Shown here: positions 44,148 to 53,514 of the stretch, piece by piece
Layout: every line of letters begins with the position of its first letter
Numbering within the stretch: the stretch's first letter is position 1
Position numbers and translations under genes: made by a program
Notes under the pieces: generated by a model
Database searches by the model: none
Told to the model about the DNA's origin: nothing
The model's input: the letters and a program-made list of their open reading frames with translations, nothing else
Assembly (NCBI RefSeq): GCF_042683685.1
Contig: NZ_JBHUOP010000003.1
Span: forward strand, 62,001 to 126,000
DNA length: 64,000 bases
Direction of reading: 5' to 3'
Source of the DNA: Timonella corticicola
GTDB lineage: Bacteria > Actinomycetota > Actinomycetes > Actinomycetales > Cellulomonadaceae

Positions 44148-45347
44148 CTATGTTCGATGACGATTCGTCAGTGCAAGCCAGCCCCACAACACCACGGCGA
44201 AACCAGTCAGGTAGAGGGGTTTGAGTAGCCACCACACGGCAGTCCCCGGCGTCGCGAACGGAACCCCAACAAGCCACAGCACACCGAGCACGATCACCAT
44301 GACAGGTAGATGCCACAGGAACGCCCGCATCGATTCAGTTGCCGCGACATCAAGTACGTGCGCCACCCGCGGACGGTCAAGGCGGGAGCTCAACCACGGG
44401 TAGGCCAGCATCGCCATGGGAATCAACCACAGTCCATGCATCAGTGACGGTGCACTCGGCGGACTCATGTTGGACCGCTCACCGGACAGCCCCACCATCG
44501 ATTCCGCCCACACGGGTGTCGCCACAAGCACGCAGAGCAGAGCAAACGCGCCGGCAGCCCACAGGCCGAGTTGGCGTGACTTAAGCTTTTGCAGTCGCCC
44601 ATCCCGGTAGAAGAACCCGATCTGCTGCATCGTGCCGTGCACGAACACGTAGTTGAGCCAGCCGATGTATGGCGCATCCAACGCGGTACGCAATCCATCG
44701 GCGATGAACGCGAGAATCACGAGCGCCACAACCACTCGCACTCCAAACCGGCGATGCAGCCCGAGCATGAGCGGCGTGAGAGCTGCCAGCACCGCGTACA
44801 CGGCAACGAACCACAGCGGCATGAGCACCACCACCGCGATGGTCAGCGTGAGTACCTGTGGCGCTCCGAGTCGCAGGGCGAGCAGCGCGACCGCAACCAC
44901 GAGTAGAACAAACGGCACGACGGGAACGAACAGTCCCCTCAGGCGCTTCCCTATCCACTGGGGAGCGCTCATGCCTCGTTCGAGTGCGCGGTCCAGGGAG
45001 GTTGCATTGGAGAATCCGCCCACGAAGAAGAACAGCGGGATGAGCACGAGCACCCAGGTTGCGGGCCACAGCTGGCGGTTGATGTTGAGGACATTGTCCA
45101 CGTGCATCATGCCCGCGCCGTCAATGCTCACAGCGCCCATGGTCCAGTGTCCGAGGATGACAGCACCGAGCGCGACGGAGCGCAGCAGGTCAGGGAAACG
45201 ATCTCGTTTCCGCTGTTCCGGCCTTTCTGTGGCATGCACCGTGTCTGGTTCGGATGGCGTGGGGCGCGGCTGGGGTGAGTCCGGCAGGGTGTGGTCTGGC
45301 TGAGGCATCGCACCGTCCATGTTGCGTGGGTGTACTGCCTTAAACAT
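44148..45347 (-). CDS. Acyltransferase 3 family membrane protein
   Basis: A protein with about ten helices and the acyltransferase-3 opening RFPDLLRSVALGAVILGHW, followed by LVLIPLFFFVGGFSNATSL. These integral enzymes O-acylate sugars or surface polymers. Start taken at the ATG at 45347 (399 residues), where GGAG sits seven bases upstream; downstream ATGs at 45320 and 45308 are possible and the Pro-rich N-terminus is poorly conserved. Single gene, divergent from the ferric-reductase operon. Confidence 0.8.
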   Translation of the reverse strand: MFKAVHPRNMDGAMPQPDHTLPDSPQPRPTPSEPDTVHATERPEQRKRDRFPDLLRSVALGAVILGHWTMGAVSIDGAGMMHVDNVLNINRQLWPATWVLVLIPLFFFVGGFSNATSLDRALERGMSAPQWIGKRLRGLFVPVVPFVLLVVAVALLALRLGAPQVLTLTIAVVVLMPLWFVAVYAVLAALTPLMLGLHRRFGVRVVVALVILAFIADGLRTALDAPYIGWLNYVFVHGTMQQIGFFYRDGRLQKLKSRQLGLWAAGAFALLCVLVATPVWAESMVGLSGERSNMSPPSAPSLMHGLWLIPMAMLAYPWLSSRLDRPRVAHVLDVAATESMRAFLWHLPVMVIVLGVLWLVGVPFATPGTAVWWLLKPLYLTGFAVVLWGWLALTNRHRT

Positions 45348-45496
45348 ACGCAGTCTCCGCCTGATGTGGCGGGTCAATCCATTGGCACCACAAATTTTCC
45401 TCACAGGGAAGACAAAGGTCGAGAAGGCTCAATGTAGGTATGAACACCAACACACAGTCACGCTCGTCGACCACGCCGCGGTCGAAGGAGATCGCG

Positions 45497-46852
45497 ATGA
45501 GCGCACAACTCCCACCAGTTGCTCGCGCCCACCAGCGCACACTGTTGCGCGGAGTGGTCGTCACGTCGCTCATCGCGATTCTCCTGTGGGTGTTCAGTTC
45601 CGAGATATCCGCGGACTCCCTAGGCCAACATGTCATCAACGTTGGCATCGTGACAGGGCTGGTCGGCACCAACCTGATCTTGATGATGCTGCTACTCGCG
45701 GCCCGCATCCCCGTCATCGACAAGACGTTCGGACACGATCAGGCGCTGGCCGTTCATGCACGACTCGGTAAGCCCGCGTTCTATCTGCTCATCCTGCATG
45801 GTGTCTTCCTCACTCTGGGATATGCGATCGACTCCAATGTCTCAGTGTCCACGACCATCGGGGAACTGCTTGCGACCCCCGATGTCCTCCTGGCAGTGCT
45901 GGGACTGGCCGGGATCACGGTGGTGATCGTCTCGTCGATAATCGCGGTGCGCAAACTACTCCCCTACGAGGGCTGGCACATCATCCACATGCTGACCTAC
46001 GTGAGCGTATTGGTGTCGATCCCGCACCAGTTGTCCATCGGGAACGTACTTGCCGAGGGAAACTGGCAACGGTTCTACTGGCTGGGACTCTACCTACTCG
46101 CGTTTGGCTCGATAGCCTTGTTCCGATTCCTTCTTCCGATCTCACGCAGTCTGCGCCATCGAATGGTGGTTGCCGGGGTGGAGCACATCGCACCGGACGC
46201 AGTCTCCATCTACATCAGGGGACGCAATCTGCGAGCGCTCGACTCCCAGGGTGGACAGTTCTTCATGTGGCGGTTTTGGGCACCTGGGCTGTGGTCGCAT
46301 GCACACCCGTTCTCGCTCTCTGCTTTGCCGAGCGAGGACCTGCTGCGGTTGACGATCAAAACCACAGGCGATGCGTCCCGCCGCATAGCCCAACTCACCC
46401 CGGGTACGCCGGTATCGTTTGCCGGACCGTACGGGGTGTTCACCAAGAAGGCCAACACACAGCCGTTTATCGCTGTTGCGGCATCAGGAATCGGTGTCAC
46501 CGCTGTTCGTTCGTTTGTCGAGTCGCTTCAGGTCCCAGCGGGAAGCGTGACCATATTGCTGCGTGGCCGCGACGAGGACTCACGGTACCTGTGGCCCGAG
46601 ATCACGCAGTGGGCGTCCGCCCACGGGCACACGGTGTATGAGTCGCTGGGGCCACGCGGTTCGGGGCAGACCGGGTGGTTGTCTCTCGCTGACAGTGAGC
46701 GCGGCGTGCAGGCAGGCACGGTCTTCCCGCACCTCGCCCACTCCGACCTGTACGTGTGTGGCCCCGCGGACTGGTCGAACACCGTCGCCGTGGATGCAAT
46801 CGCGGCTGGCCTGTCACCCAAGAACCTGCACCTCGACAGTTTCTCCTGGTAG
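45497..46852 (+). CDS. Ferric reductase-like membrane flavoprotein (FNR type)
   Basis: ATG at 45497 preceded by GAAGGAG. The 451-residue product has six N-terminal helices with paired His suited to haem (HARLGKPAFYLLILHG, EGWHIIHMLTYVSVLVSIPHQ). It then has a ferredoxin-reductase-like part: FAD site HAHPFSLSALP, NAD(P) site ASGIGVTAVRSFV and VCGPADW near the C-terminus. It should move electrons from cytosolic NAD(P)H across the membrane. It heads a three-gene operon with a Ser-rich anchored protein and ApbE, suggesting an extracytosolic electron acceptor that is flavinylated (inference). Confidence 0.85.
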   Translation: MSAQLPPVARAHQRTLLRGVVVTSLIAILLWVFSSEISADSLGQHVINVGIVTGLVGTNLILMMLLLAARIPVIDKTFGHDQALAVHARLGKPAFYLLILHGVFLTLGYAIDSNVSVSTTIGELLATPDVLLAVLGLAGITVVIVSSIIAVRKLLPYEGWHIIHMLTYVSVLVSIPHQLSIGNVLAEGNWQRFYWLGLYLLAFGSIALFRFLLPISRSLRHRMVVAGVEHIAPDAVSIYIRGRNLRALDSQGGQFFMWRFWAPGLWSHAHPFSLSALPSEDLLRLTIKTTGDASRRIAQLTPGTPVSFAGPYGVFTKKANTQPFIAVAASGIGVTAVRSFVESLQVPAGSVTILLRGRDEDSRYLWPEITQWASAHGHTVYESLGPRGSGQTGWLSLADSERGVQAGTVFPHLAHSDLYVCGPADWSNTVAVDAIAAGLSPKNLHLDSFSW

Positions 46853-46914
46853 TTGGCCCAGCTCAACCACGCCCACCACTCCCTCAGTTCATCATCAACG
46901 TGGAGGTAACACCC

Positions 46915-47292
46915 ATGAACACCGAACACCACGCATGGAATCGCACGATGATCGGCTCCCTGGTCGGTTCCAGCCTGCTGGTAGTCGGCGGCGCTCTCGC
47001 GCTCGGCACATACCTGGTTGGCCAGACCGGAATCGCGAATGACTCCGATTCGGTTGTCGCCGATGCCACGTCCTCCTCAAGTTCGTCGAGCAGTTCGACA
47101 TCGTCGGATTCGTCCGACAACTCCAGTTCCGACGAGTCGGCGACTTCCAGCGGAGGAACCAGTTCCAGTTCCAACGACTCGACTACCTCTAGTGACAGTT
47201 CGAGTTCCAGTGACTCGAGTAGTTCATCGGATTCCGGGGTTTCGTCGGGATCACGCAGTTCATCATCTGATGCCACCTCACGCGGCTCTTGA
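46915..47292 (+). CDS. Small membrane-anchored Ser-rich protein
   Basis: A 125-residue protein; ATG at 46915 with GGAGG at ideal spacing, so translation is well supported. Residues 12-36 form one helix (MIGSLVGSSLLVVGGALALGTYLVG). Residues 42-125 are almost entirely Ser, Thr, Asp, Asn and Gly, an extended and probably extracytoplasmic tail. No FMN-binding domain is present, yet it occupies the operon place between a ferric-reductase-like protein and ApbE where flavinylated FMN-binding proteins usually occur. The low-complexity coding could reflect repeat expansion. Confidence 0.75.
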   Translation: MNTEHHAWNRTMIGSLVGSSLLVVGGALALGTYLVGQTGIANDSDSVVADATSSSSSSSSSTSSDSSDNSSSDESATSSGGTSSSSNDSTTSSDSSSSSDSSSSSDSGVSSGSRSSSSDATSRGS

Positions 47293-47305
47293 GAGTTGAG
47301 GACCC

Positions 47306-48208
47306 ATGACGTTGACATACACGTGGAACCAATGGACCACTGAGTGCTCGCTATCTGTTGACTCCAACGACCCGACCGCACGTGACATGGCGGTCGCAAT
47401 CGCCCACGAACTCTCATCCCAGGTCGATCTGGCATGTTCAAGGTTCCGAGACGACAGCGAACTCATGGCCCGCGCCCCCGAGTTCGCGCGCGGAGCGGAA
47501 CCCTCCCCCATGCTTGAAGCACTCGTGAGCACCGCACTTGAGGCTGCTCGGCTCTCTGATGGGTTGGTCGATCCCACTCTGGGTCGCCACATGATGGCTC
47601 TCGGCTACGATTCTGCTTTCGACACCTCTGGTTCCGTTGCGCTCTCAATCCACACCGAACGGCGCGCGGATTGGCGGGACATCGTCCTGAAGGATCACGT
47701 TCTCACCATTCCTGCGGGGGTGATGTTGGATCTCGGGGCAACCGCCAAGGCCTACGCAGCAGATCTCATCGCCACAACCTGCCATGATCGGACCGGGGCA
47801 GGCGTTCTCGTATCGCTCGGCGGTGACATCGCGACGGTCGGTGAGGCACCCACCCAAGGATGGCAGATTCTGGTCCAGGGAGACTCAGACGCCCCGTCGC
47901 AGCAGGTCACCTTGGCTGGCGGCTGGTCTATCGCGACATCGAGCACGCGCAGACGCCGATGGATGCGCGATGACTCGCCTCTCCACCATATTCTTGACCC
48001 CTCAACGGGGATGCCAGCACCGGATATCTGGAACAGCGTCAGTGCGGTGGCACCAACCTGTGTGGAAGCGAACCTACTGAGCACCGCGGCGATTGTCGCG
48101 GCCGATGGTGCAGTCGAGTGGCTCATGCGACGCCCTCAACCTCGAGCGGCTCGTTTGGTTGACCAGTCGGGGAAGTCCACGATTCTAGCCGGTTGGCCGC
48201 GCGACTAG
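47306..48208 (+). CDS. apbE: ApbE-like FAD:protein FMN transferase
   Basis: A 300-residue ApbE-family enzyme, which attaches FMN covalently to Ser/Thr of target proteins. Motifs are VDLACSRFRDDSELM near the start, SDGLVDPTLGRHMMALGYD, MLDLGATAKAYAADLI, LVSLGGDIATVG and HHILDPSTGMPAPDIWNSVSAVAP. No export signal is visible, whereas many ApbE are exported lipoproteins. It starts 13 bases after the Ser-rich protein and closes the operon. Confidence 0.88.
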   Translation: MTLTYTWNQWTTECSLSVDSNDPTARDMAVAIAHELSSQVDLACSRFRDDSELMARAPEFARGAEPSPMLEALVSTALEAARLSDGLVDPTLGRHMMALGYDSAFDTSGSVALSIHTERRADWRDIVLKDHVLTIPAGVMLDLGATAKAYAADLIATTCHDRTGAGVLVSLGGDIATVGEAPTQGWQILVQGDSDAPSQQVTLAGGWSIATSSTRRRRWMRDDSPLHHILDPSTGMPAPDIWNSVSAVAPTCVEANLLSTAAIVAADGAVEWLMRRPQPRAARLVDQSGKSTILAGWPRD

Positions 48209-48279
48209 AGTTCTTCCAACACCATCGAGCATGCCAGGCGAGGCTACTCGCATTCTCGCACCTGCCGTAGGCAGAACCG

Positions 48280-49128
48280 CTAAAGCCAGGTTTTCGCTGT
48301 CTCGATCATCGGCGTGGTGGCTCGTCCGATGAGGCTCGATAGCGCGTAGCCCTCTACGTGGAGGACATCCTGCTCGATGTTGGTGTCCATCGTGACGAGG
48401 AAATCTATCAGGCCGTCGGGAAGCCCTCGGGATTCGAGGAGTTCCCGCTGTTCCTCGGCGCTGACGTTGTGATAGTCAACGGTCGTACCAAGTAACGCCG
48501 AGAAGGTCTGCGCCAACTCCGCGAATGTCCATGCGGTGTCGCCGCCAAGTTCATAGGTCTGGTTGAGGTGTCCCTCGGTCGTCGCAACCACGGCAGCGGC
48601 CTCGGCGTAATCCCTGCGTGCAGCCGATGAGACCTTACCGGAACCCGCACTGCCCACGATCGTGCCGGTCTCGCGGGCCTCGTTGAATGCACCCTCGTAG
48701 TTTTCGTTGTACCAACCGTTGCGCAGAATCGTGTACGGAACCCCGGACCCGATCAGGATCTCCTCGGTCGCCCGGTGCTCCGCGGCAAGCGGAAGCGGCG
48801 TGCTGTTGGCGCGCGGCGCAGAGGTATAAATGATCCGTCCCACGTGAGCCCGCTGAGCAATCTCGATGACAGCCTGATGCTGCGGGACCCGCTGGCCCAC
48901 CTCGGAACTGGATACGAGGATGAGGGTGTCCGCCTCGTCGAAGACCTGGGGCGTCGGGTTGTTGAAATCGAAGACCTCCGTACGCACGCCCGACGCGGAG
49001 AGTTCCGCGAGCCGGTCGCTGTTTCTACCGGTCGCGACGATGACATCGGGTGCAACTCCGCGTGCGAGCAGCGACTCCACGATCAATGCACCGAGGTGGC
49101 CCGTGGCTCCGGTGACGATGAAGGACAT
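48280..49128 (-). CDS. QorB/NmrA-like NAD(P)-dependent reductase
   Basis: A 282-residue atypical short-chain reductase. Rossmann motif TGATGHLG at residues 6-13, YTSAPRANSTPLPLAAEHRATEEIL, and TILRNGWYNENYEG typical of QorB-like quinone reductases. ATG at 49128 has GGAGATCGAC upstream; the longer frame adds 30 unconserved residues. Single gene. Confidence 0.85.
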   Translation of the reverse strand: MSFIVTGATGHLGALIVESLLARGVAPDVIVATGRNSDRLAELSASGVRTEVFDFNNPTPQVFDEADTLILVSSSEVGQRVPQHQAVIEIAQRAHVGRIIYTSAPRANSTPLPLAAEHRATEEILIGSGVPYTILRNGWYNENYEGAFNEARETGTIVGSAGSGKVSSAARRDYAEAAAVVATTEGHLNQTYELGGDTAWTFAELAQTFSALLGTTVDYHNVSAEEQRELLESRGLPDGLIDFLVTMDTNIEQDVLHVEGYALSSLIGRATTPMIETAKTWL

Positions 49129-49317
49129 GTCGATCTCCAAATCTGTTCGGCGTATCCGGCGCCGCATAGTGCAGCCGCCTACCGTTTCAACTCTGCTCGC
49201 CGAACAGAGATTTCGCATCTCGAAGCATGAGAGATGATCATCGATATCTCACATCAGCGATCTGAGTCAGTTCATGCCACATATCGCCGATACGTGCGCT
49301 TCCGTACTACTGCAGCC

Positions 49318-50877
49318 TTAACCCCAGACGAGTCCGCGTGCGGGTTCCTCAAGGACGGCGGCCACATCGGAAAGGGTGCGCGCGCCGAGTTCGCCATCAA
49401 CAAGACGGTGGTCGAAGCTCAGCGCCAGTTGAGTGACCCAACGCTTCTTGATCTTGCCCTTGTGCACCCACGGCTGCTCCCGGATCGCACCAAATGCGAG
49501 GATAGCGGACTCACCGGGGTTCAGGATCGGGGTGCCGGAATCGATTCCGAACACACCGACGTTCGTGATGGTGATGGTGCCGTCGCTCATGTCCGCGGGG
49601 GTGGTCTTGCCCGCGCGGGCAGTGGCGGTCAGTTCGGAGATGCCCTGCGCAAGGCCCTTGAGGCCTAGTCGGTGGGCGTCTTTGATGTTCGGTACGATCA
49701 GGCCCCGCGGGGTCGCGGCGGCAATACCGAGGTTCACGTAGTGCTTGTACTCGATCTCCTGCGCCTCATCGTCCCAGCTTGCGTTGATCTCGGGGTGGCG
49801 GCGCACTGCAAGCAGCAGCGCCTTCGCGGCGATCAGAAGCGGGGTGACGCGAACGTCGGAGAACTCGCGGTCCTCACGTAGCTTATGCACCAGGCGCATC
49901 GTCTTGGTGACGTCAACCGTGTGGAACACCGTCACGTGCGGTGCGGTGAACGCGGAGCGCACCATCGCCTCGGCGGTGCGTCGGCGCACGGACTTCACGG
50001 GCACGCGGGTCTTGCGGCCATCAGCGGAGACGGTTCCCGAGGCAAGCCACGGCGCATCGTCGCCCTCGTAGGTGGCGAGCGTGCGTGGCTCGGTTGCGGC
50101 CTGCGCGGCCAGCACGTCCTCACGGGTGATGAGTCCGCCCGGCCCGGTGGGCGCTATGGCATTCAGGTCAACACCCAGTTCACGGGCAAGTTTCCGCACG
50201 GGTGGCTTGGTCCGAACCGCTTCGTTTCCTGCGGGGCGTTCAACAGTCAGCACGTCCGGCACGCGCCGTGGACGGCGCGTGGTGCTGCCGTGTGACACTC
50301 CGTAGCCAACGAGTACCGCGCCCGAGGCGCTTTCGCTTTCCGACGAGGCCCCACTTCCAGCGCTGCTCTCGCTCTGAGTTGATGGCGGCTGTGCTGCGGG
50401 AACCTCTGCAGCGTTAGGCGCCGATGACTGCTGCCCCTGCGTGCTGGGGGCGGAAGCCGTTGGGGTCGAACTTACTGGAGTCGAGGTTGCAGGGGCCGAA
50501 GCAGCGGGTGCGGAAACATCCGGCTGCGACAAAGTTGCGGGGGCTTCGACGGGAGTCTCCACAACGGGAATCGGCGTGGGGCTGGAAGCCGCCGTATCGT
50601 CGGCAATCGGGGCCGGTGCAGGCGACCCGTTAGGGTCGGTGTCGACCACCATGATCGGCGCACCCACATCAACCAGGTCGCCCTCTTGTCCGAGGATTTC
50701 GGTGACGATACCCGAGAACGGCGATGGGAGCTCAACGAGCGACTTGGCGGTCTCGACCTCGAGGACCACATCGTTGACCTTGACGGTGTCGCCGACCTTG
50801 ACCTTCCACTCGACAATCTCAGCTTCGGTCAGGCCTTCGCCCGCGTCGGGCATCAAAAAACGTTCGAACGTTGGCAT
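49318..50877 (-). CDS. pdhC: 2-oxo acid dehydrogenase E2 (lipoyl acyltransferase)
   Basis: A 519-residue E2. N-terminal lipoyl domain with Lys45 in VETAKSLVEL; a long Ala/Pro/Ser/Thr linker (about 90-190); E1/E3-binding domain VRTKPPVRKLARELGVDLNAI; C-terminal catalytic domain with HRLVDG (His490, Asp494). It transfers the acyl group from E1 to CoA. Last gene of an E1alpha-E1beta-E2 operon without E3. Pyruvate and branched-chain 2-oxo acids cannot be separated by sequence reading. Confidence 0.88.
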   Translation of the reverse strand: MPTFERFLMPDAGEGLTEAEIVEWKVKVGDTVKVNDVVLEVETAKSLVELPSPFSGIVTEILGQEGDLVDVGAPIMVVDTDPNGSPAPAPIADDTAASSPTPIPVVETPVEAPATLSQPDVSAPAASAPATSTPVSSTPTASAPSTQGQQSSAPNAAEVPAAQPPSTQSESSAGSGASSESESASGAVLVGYGVSHGSTTRRPRRVPDVLTVERPAGNEAVRTKPPVRKLARELGVDLNAIAPTGPGGLITREDVLAAQAATEPRTLATYEGDDAPWLASGTVSADGRKTRVPVKSVRRRTAEAMVRSAFTAPHVTVFHTVDVTKTMRLVHKLREDREFSDVRVTPLLIAAKALLLAVRRHPEINASWDDEAQEIEYKHYVNLGIAAATPRGLIVPNIKDAHRLGLKGLAQGISELTATARAGKTTPADMSDGTITITNVGVFGIDSGTPILNPGESAILAFGAIREQPWVHKGKIKKRWVTQLALSFDHRLVDGELGARTLSDVAAVLEEPARGLVWG

Positions 50878-50898
50878 GTCGTTCCTAAATCCTTACAG

Positions 50899-51903
50899 TC
50901 AGTGCGCGAGAACGCGGTCCACCGCGTCAAGAATACGGTCCAGGTTGGGCAGATACTCGTGCTCAACCTTTGCCACAGGATACGGCGTGTGGAAACCACC
51001 CACACGAAGGATCGGGGCCTGCAAATCAAAGAAGCACTCCTCTGCAACCCGTGCCGCGATTTCTGCGCCTGGGCCCATGTAGGTCGCGGCTTCGTGGGCG
51101 ACCACAAGGCGACCGGTCTTGCGGACCGACGCCGTGACGGTTGCAAAGTCAATCGGGGAAACCGCACGCAGGTCAACGACCTCGATGCTCTTGCCCTCGG
51201 ACTTCGCCGCCTCGGCGGCGCGCAGGGCGGTCGCGACAGTCGGGCCATACGCCACCACGGTCACATCCGTGCCCGTGCGCGCAATGACGGCTTTGTTCAG
51301 GGTTGCCGCGCCAATCTGCGCGTCCAGGTCGACCTGGCCCTTCTCCCAGTAGCGGCCCTTCGGCTCGAAGAACAGCACCGGATCAGGGCTTGCAATGGCC
51401 TCCTGAATCATCGTGTACGCGTCCTGCGCCGACCCCGGCGTCACAACGCGCAGGCCAGGAGTGTGCGCGAACAGCGCCTCCGGGCTCTCCGAGTGGTGCT
51501 CGATAGCGCCGATACCGCCACCATACGGAACCCGGATGACAACCGGCAGGTTCACCCGACCACGCGAACGGTAGTTCATCTTCGCCAACTGTGTGGTGAT
51601 CTGGTCGAATGCGGGGAAGATGAATCCGTCGAACTGGATCTCGCACACCGGCCGGTAACCGCGCATCGCAAGACCAATCGCAGTGCCCACAATGCCCGAC
51701 TCGGCAAGCGGGGTGTCCACCACGCGGTCCTCGCCGAATTCCGCCTGCAGGCCCTCCGTCACGCGGAACACGCCACCCAGTGGGCCGATGTCCTCACCCA
51801 TCAGCAGAACCCGATCATTCTCCTGCATCGCCTTACGCAGACCCGCGTTGATCGCCTTGGCGAAAGGCAGGGTTTTGACGTTCTCGCTGGTTGCTACACT
51901 CAC
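50899..51903 (-). CDS. pdhB: 2-oxo acid dehydrogenase E1 beta subunit
   Basis: A 334-residue transketolase-like subunit. LMGEDIGPLGGVFRVTEGLQAEFGEDRVVDTPLAESGIVGTAIGLA holds the TPP-activating Glu region; PVVIRVPYGGG and EVVDLRAVSPIDFAT are further family marks. The GTG start at 51903 abuts the E1alpha stop directly, implying coupled synthesis of the heterotetramer. Gap to E2 is 21 bases. Confidence 0.88.
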   Translation of the reverse strand: MSVATSENVKTLPFAKAINAGLRKAMQENDRVLLMGEDIGPLGGVFRVTEGLQAEFGEDRVVDTPLAESGIVGTAIGLAMRGYRPVCEIQFDGFIFPAFDQITTQLAKMNYRSRGRVNLPVVIRVPYGGGIGAIEHHSESPEALFAHTPGLRVVTPGSAQDAYTMIQEAIASPDPVLFFEPKGRYWEKGQVDLDAQIGAATLNKAVIARTGTDVTVVAYGPTVATALRAAEAAKSEGKSIEVVDLRAVSPIDFATVTASVRKTGRLVVAHEAATYMGPGAEIAARVAEECFFDLQAPILRVGGFHTPYPVAKVEHEYLPNLDRILDAVDRVLAH

Positions 51904-53058
51904 TTAGTTGCCTTTCGTGACGTTGTCCAAGAACGACGCCTCATACTGTTCAAACCACGCCTTGTCCTGCGAAACCAGAGCGTTTTCCGTGGCGTACACG
52001 TGGTCAAACATGCTGGAAGGCAGTGGCGTCTCCATGCCCTTCACGTATCCGCGAATGTACTCGCCGAAGCCCTCAAGCTCAGCGTCTAAGGCAGCTTGAT
52101 CGGCCTCACGCCATGCACCCTCGTTGATCAGGAGCGCCTTGACCCGGTCGATCGGGTCGCGTTCCCGCCAGAAGTTCTCCTCCTCGCGGGTGCGGTACTT
52201 GGTTGGGTCATCGGAGGTGGTGTGCGCACCCATGCGGTAGGTCTGCGCCTCGATCAGAACCGGACCCTTGCCGCTGCGCGCGTGTTCCAGAGCCCACTGC
52301 GTTGCCGCGTAACTCGCCAGCACGTCGTTACCGTCAATGCGGATACCCGGAACCCCGAAACCCTCGCCGCGAGTGTGGAGCGGAGCCTTGAACTGCTTCT
52401 CGTTCGGAACCGAGATCGCCCACTGGTTGTTCTGCACAAAGAACACGATCGGAGCGTTGTTGACCGCAGCGAAGCCTAGCGCCTCAGACACGTCGCCCTG
52501 CGAGGTCGCGCCATCGCCGAAGTACACGAGAACAGCCTCGTCGCCATTCGCACGCCCAGCCTTGGCGTCACGCTGCAGTCCCATCGCATAACCGGTTGCA
52601 TGCAGCGCATGCGAACCAATCACCAGGGTGTACAGGTGGAAGTTGTGCTCAAACGAATCCCAGCCGCCCTGGTCGATGCCACGGAACAGCCGGAGAATTT
52701 TGGCCACGTCCAACCCGCGCACGTGAGCAACCCCGTGCTCACGGTAGGAGGGGAACACCATGTCGGTCTTACGCACCGCGTGCGCCGAACCGATCTGGGC
52801 CGCCTCCTGGCCAAGAAGCGGAGCATAGAGTGCCAGTTCGCCCTGTCGTTGGAGCGCGGTGGCCTCCGTGTCGAACCGGCGGATGAGGGACATATCGCGG
52901 TAGAACGTCCGCAACTCCTCAAGGGTCAGATGAGTCAGGTACCCGCGAAACGCCTCATTCTCGGGCGTGTATACGCGCGCCCCTTCCGGTGAGAGGAACT
53001 GAAGCGGTGCATGTTGGTCCGTTGCGGCTGATGCTGTGTGCGCGAGAACGTCCGTCAT
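51904..53058 (-). CDS. pdhA: 2-oxo acid dehydrogenase E1 alpha subunit
   Basis: A 384-residue TPP-dependent subunit. PLLGQEAAQIGSAHA, VFPSYREHG, and the TPP motif GDGATSQGDVSEALGFAAVNN (181-201) are clear, followed by RGEGFGVPGIRIDGND and TYRMGAHTTSDDPTKYR containing the phosphorylation-loop-like region. AAGGAG precedes the ATG. First gene of the operon, behind three phased palindromes at 53192-53235. Confidence 0.88.
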   Translation of the reverse strand: MTDVLAHTASAATDQHAPLQFLSPEGARVYTPENEAFRGYLTHLTLEELRTFYRDMSLIRRFDTEATALQRQGELALYAPLLGQEAAQIGSAHAVRKTDMVFPSYREHGVAHVRGLDVAKILRLFRGIDQGGWDSFEHNFHLYTLVIGSHALHATGYAMGLQRDAKAGRANGDEAVLVYFGDGATSQGDVSEALGFAAVNNAPIVFFVQNNQWAISVPNEKQFKAPLHTRGEGFGVPGIRIDGNDVLASYAATQWALEHARSGKGPVLIEAQTYRMGAHTTSDDPTKYRTREEENFWRERDPIDRVKALLINEGAWREADQAALDAELEGFGEYIRGYVKGMETPLPSSMFDHVYATENALVSQDKAWFEQYEASFLDNVTKGN

Positions 53059-53191
53059 GCGATCTCCTTCGTTCTGGGCTCCAGTGTTCCCTGGGCGGTA
53101 CCTTTACTTCGATACTGCCCGTCGTACAGAGAACCGGCAAGGTGGTGCGCGCCTGCTTGCGCAGTGCTTGACCTGCCCGCCACGGCGGAGC

Positions 53192-53235
53192 CTACGACAC
53201 CGTAGCTTACGCCAGCGTAACTTACGGTTGCGTAG
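53192..53235. promoter_or_regulatory. Three phased 14-bp palindromes upstream of pdhA
   Basis: Three tandem units YTACG-N4-CGTAR at 53192-53205, 53207-53220 and 53222-53235, each separated by one base, giving an exact 15-base period. The three spacers differ (acac, ccag, gttg), so the arms are what is conserved. A weak promoter-like pair on the minus strand (TTGTAC at 53283-53278, TTTAGA at 53259-53254) would put the array just after the transcription start. Likely a cooperative repressor or regulator site; the binder is unknown. Confidence 0.7.
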
Positions 53236-53283
53236 GGTTGGAAGGGTTTCGCATCTAAAACGTTCGCGCGCGTTTTTGTACAA

Positions 53284-53514
53284 AGGCTACAAATACTGCT
53301 CCATATGCCCGAGATGATGCTGCTGACAGGCCGCCTAATGCGCCAAGTTTGCCTAGGATATAGGTCCTACTGTTGTAGGGAACACACAGAGAGCTTGTTT
53401 TAGGAATGAATGACCATGAGTGGAAACCTACAACACCTCGGTACCAGCATGCGGATGCGTCGGCAGCGATCAGCCACCATTCTCACCACCGACCCACTGC
53501 TCAGCAATTTCAGC
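53284..53514. other. Gene-free stretch between pdhA promoter region and hairpin
   Basis: No convincing gene. Short frames start at 53406-53420 but run through the palindrome that follows and show no family motif, so I do not call them. Includes a moderately AT-rich part near 53340-53400. Confidence 0.4.

Noticed and set aside
46884..47441. Minus-strand Glu/Leu/Ser-rich frame opposite the Ser-rich protein
   Set aside because: It is the complement of a Ser-codon repeat; the plus-strand gene has GGAGG and operon context.
48262..48274. Small CTGCC-gta-GGCAG hairpin between apbE and the QorB-like gene
   Set aside because: A 5-bp stem without T tract is too weak to call a terminator.
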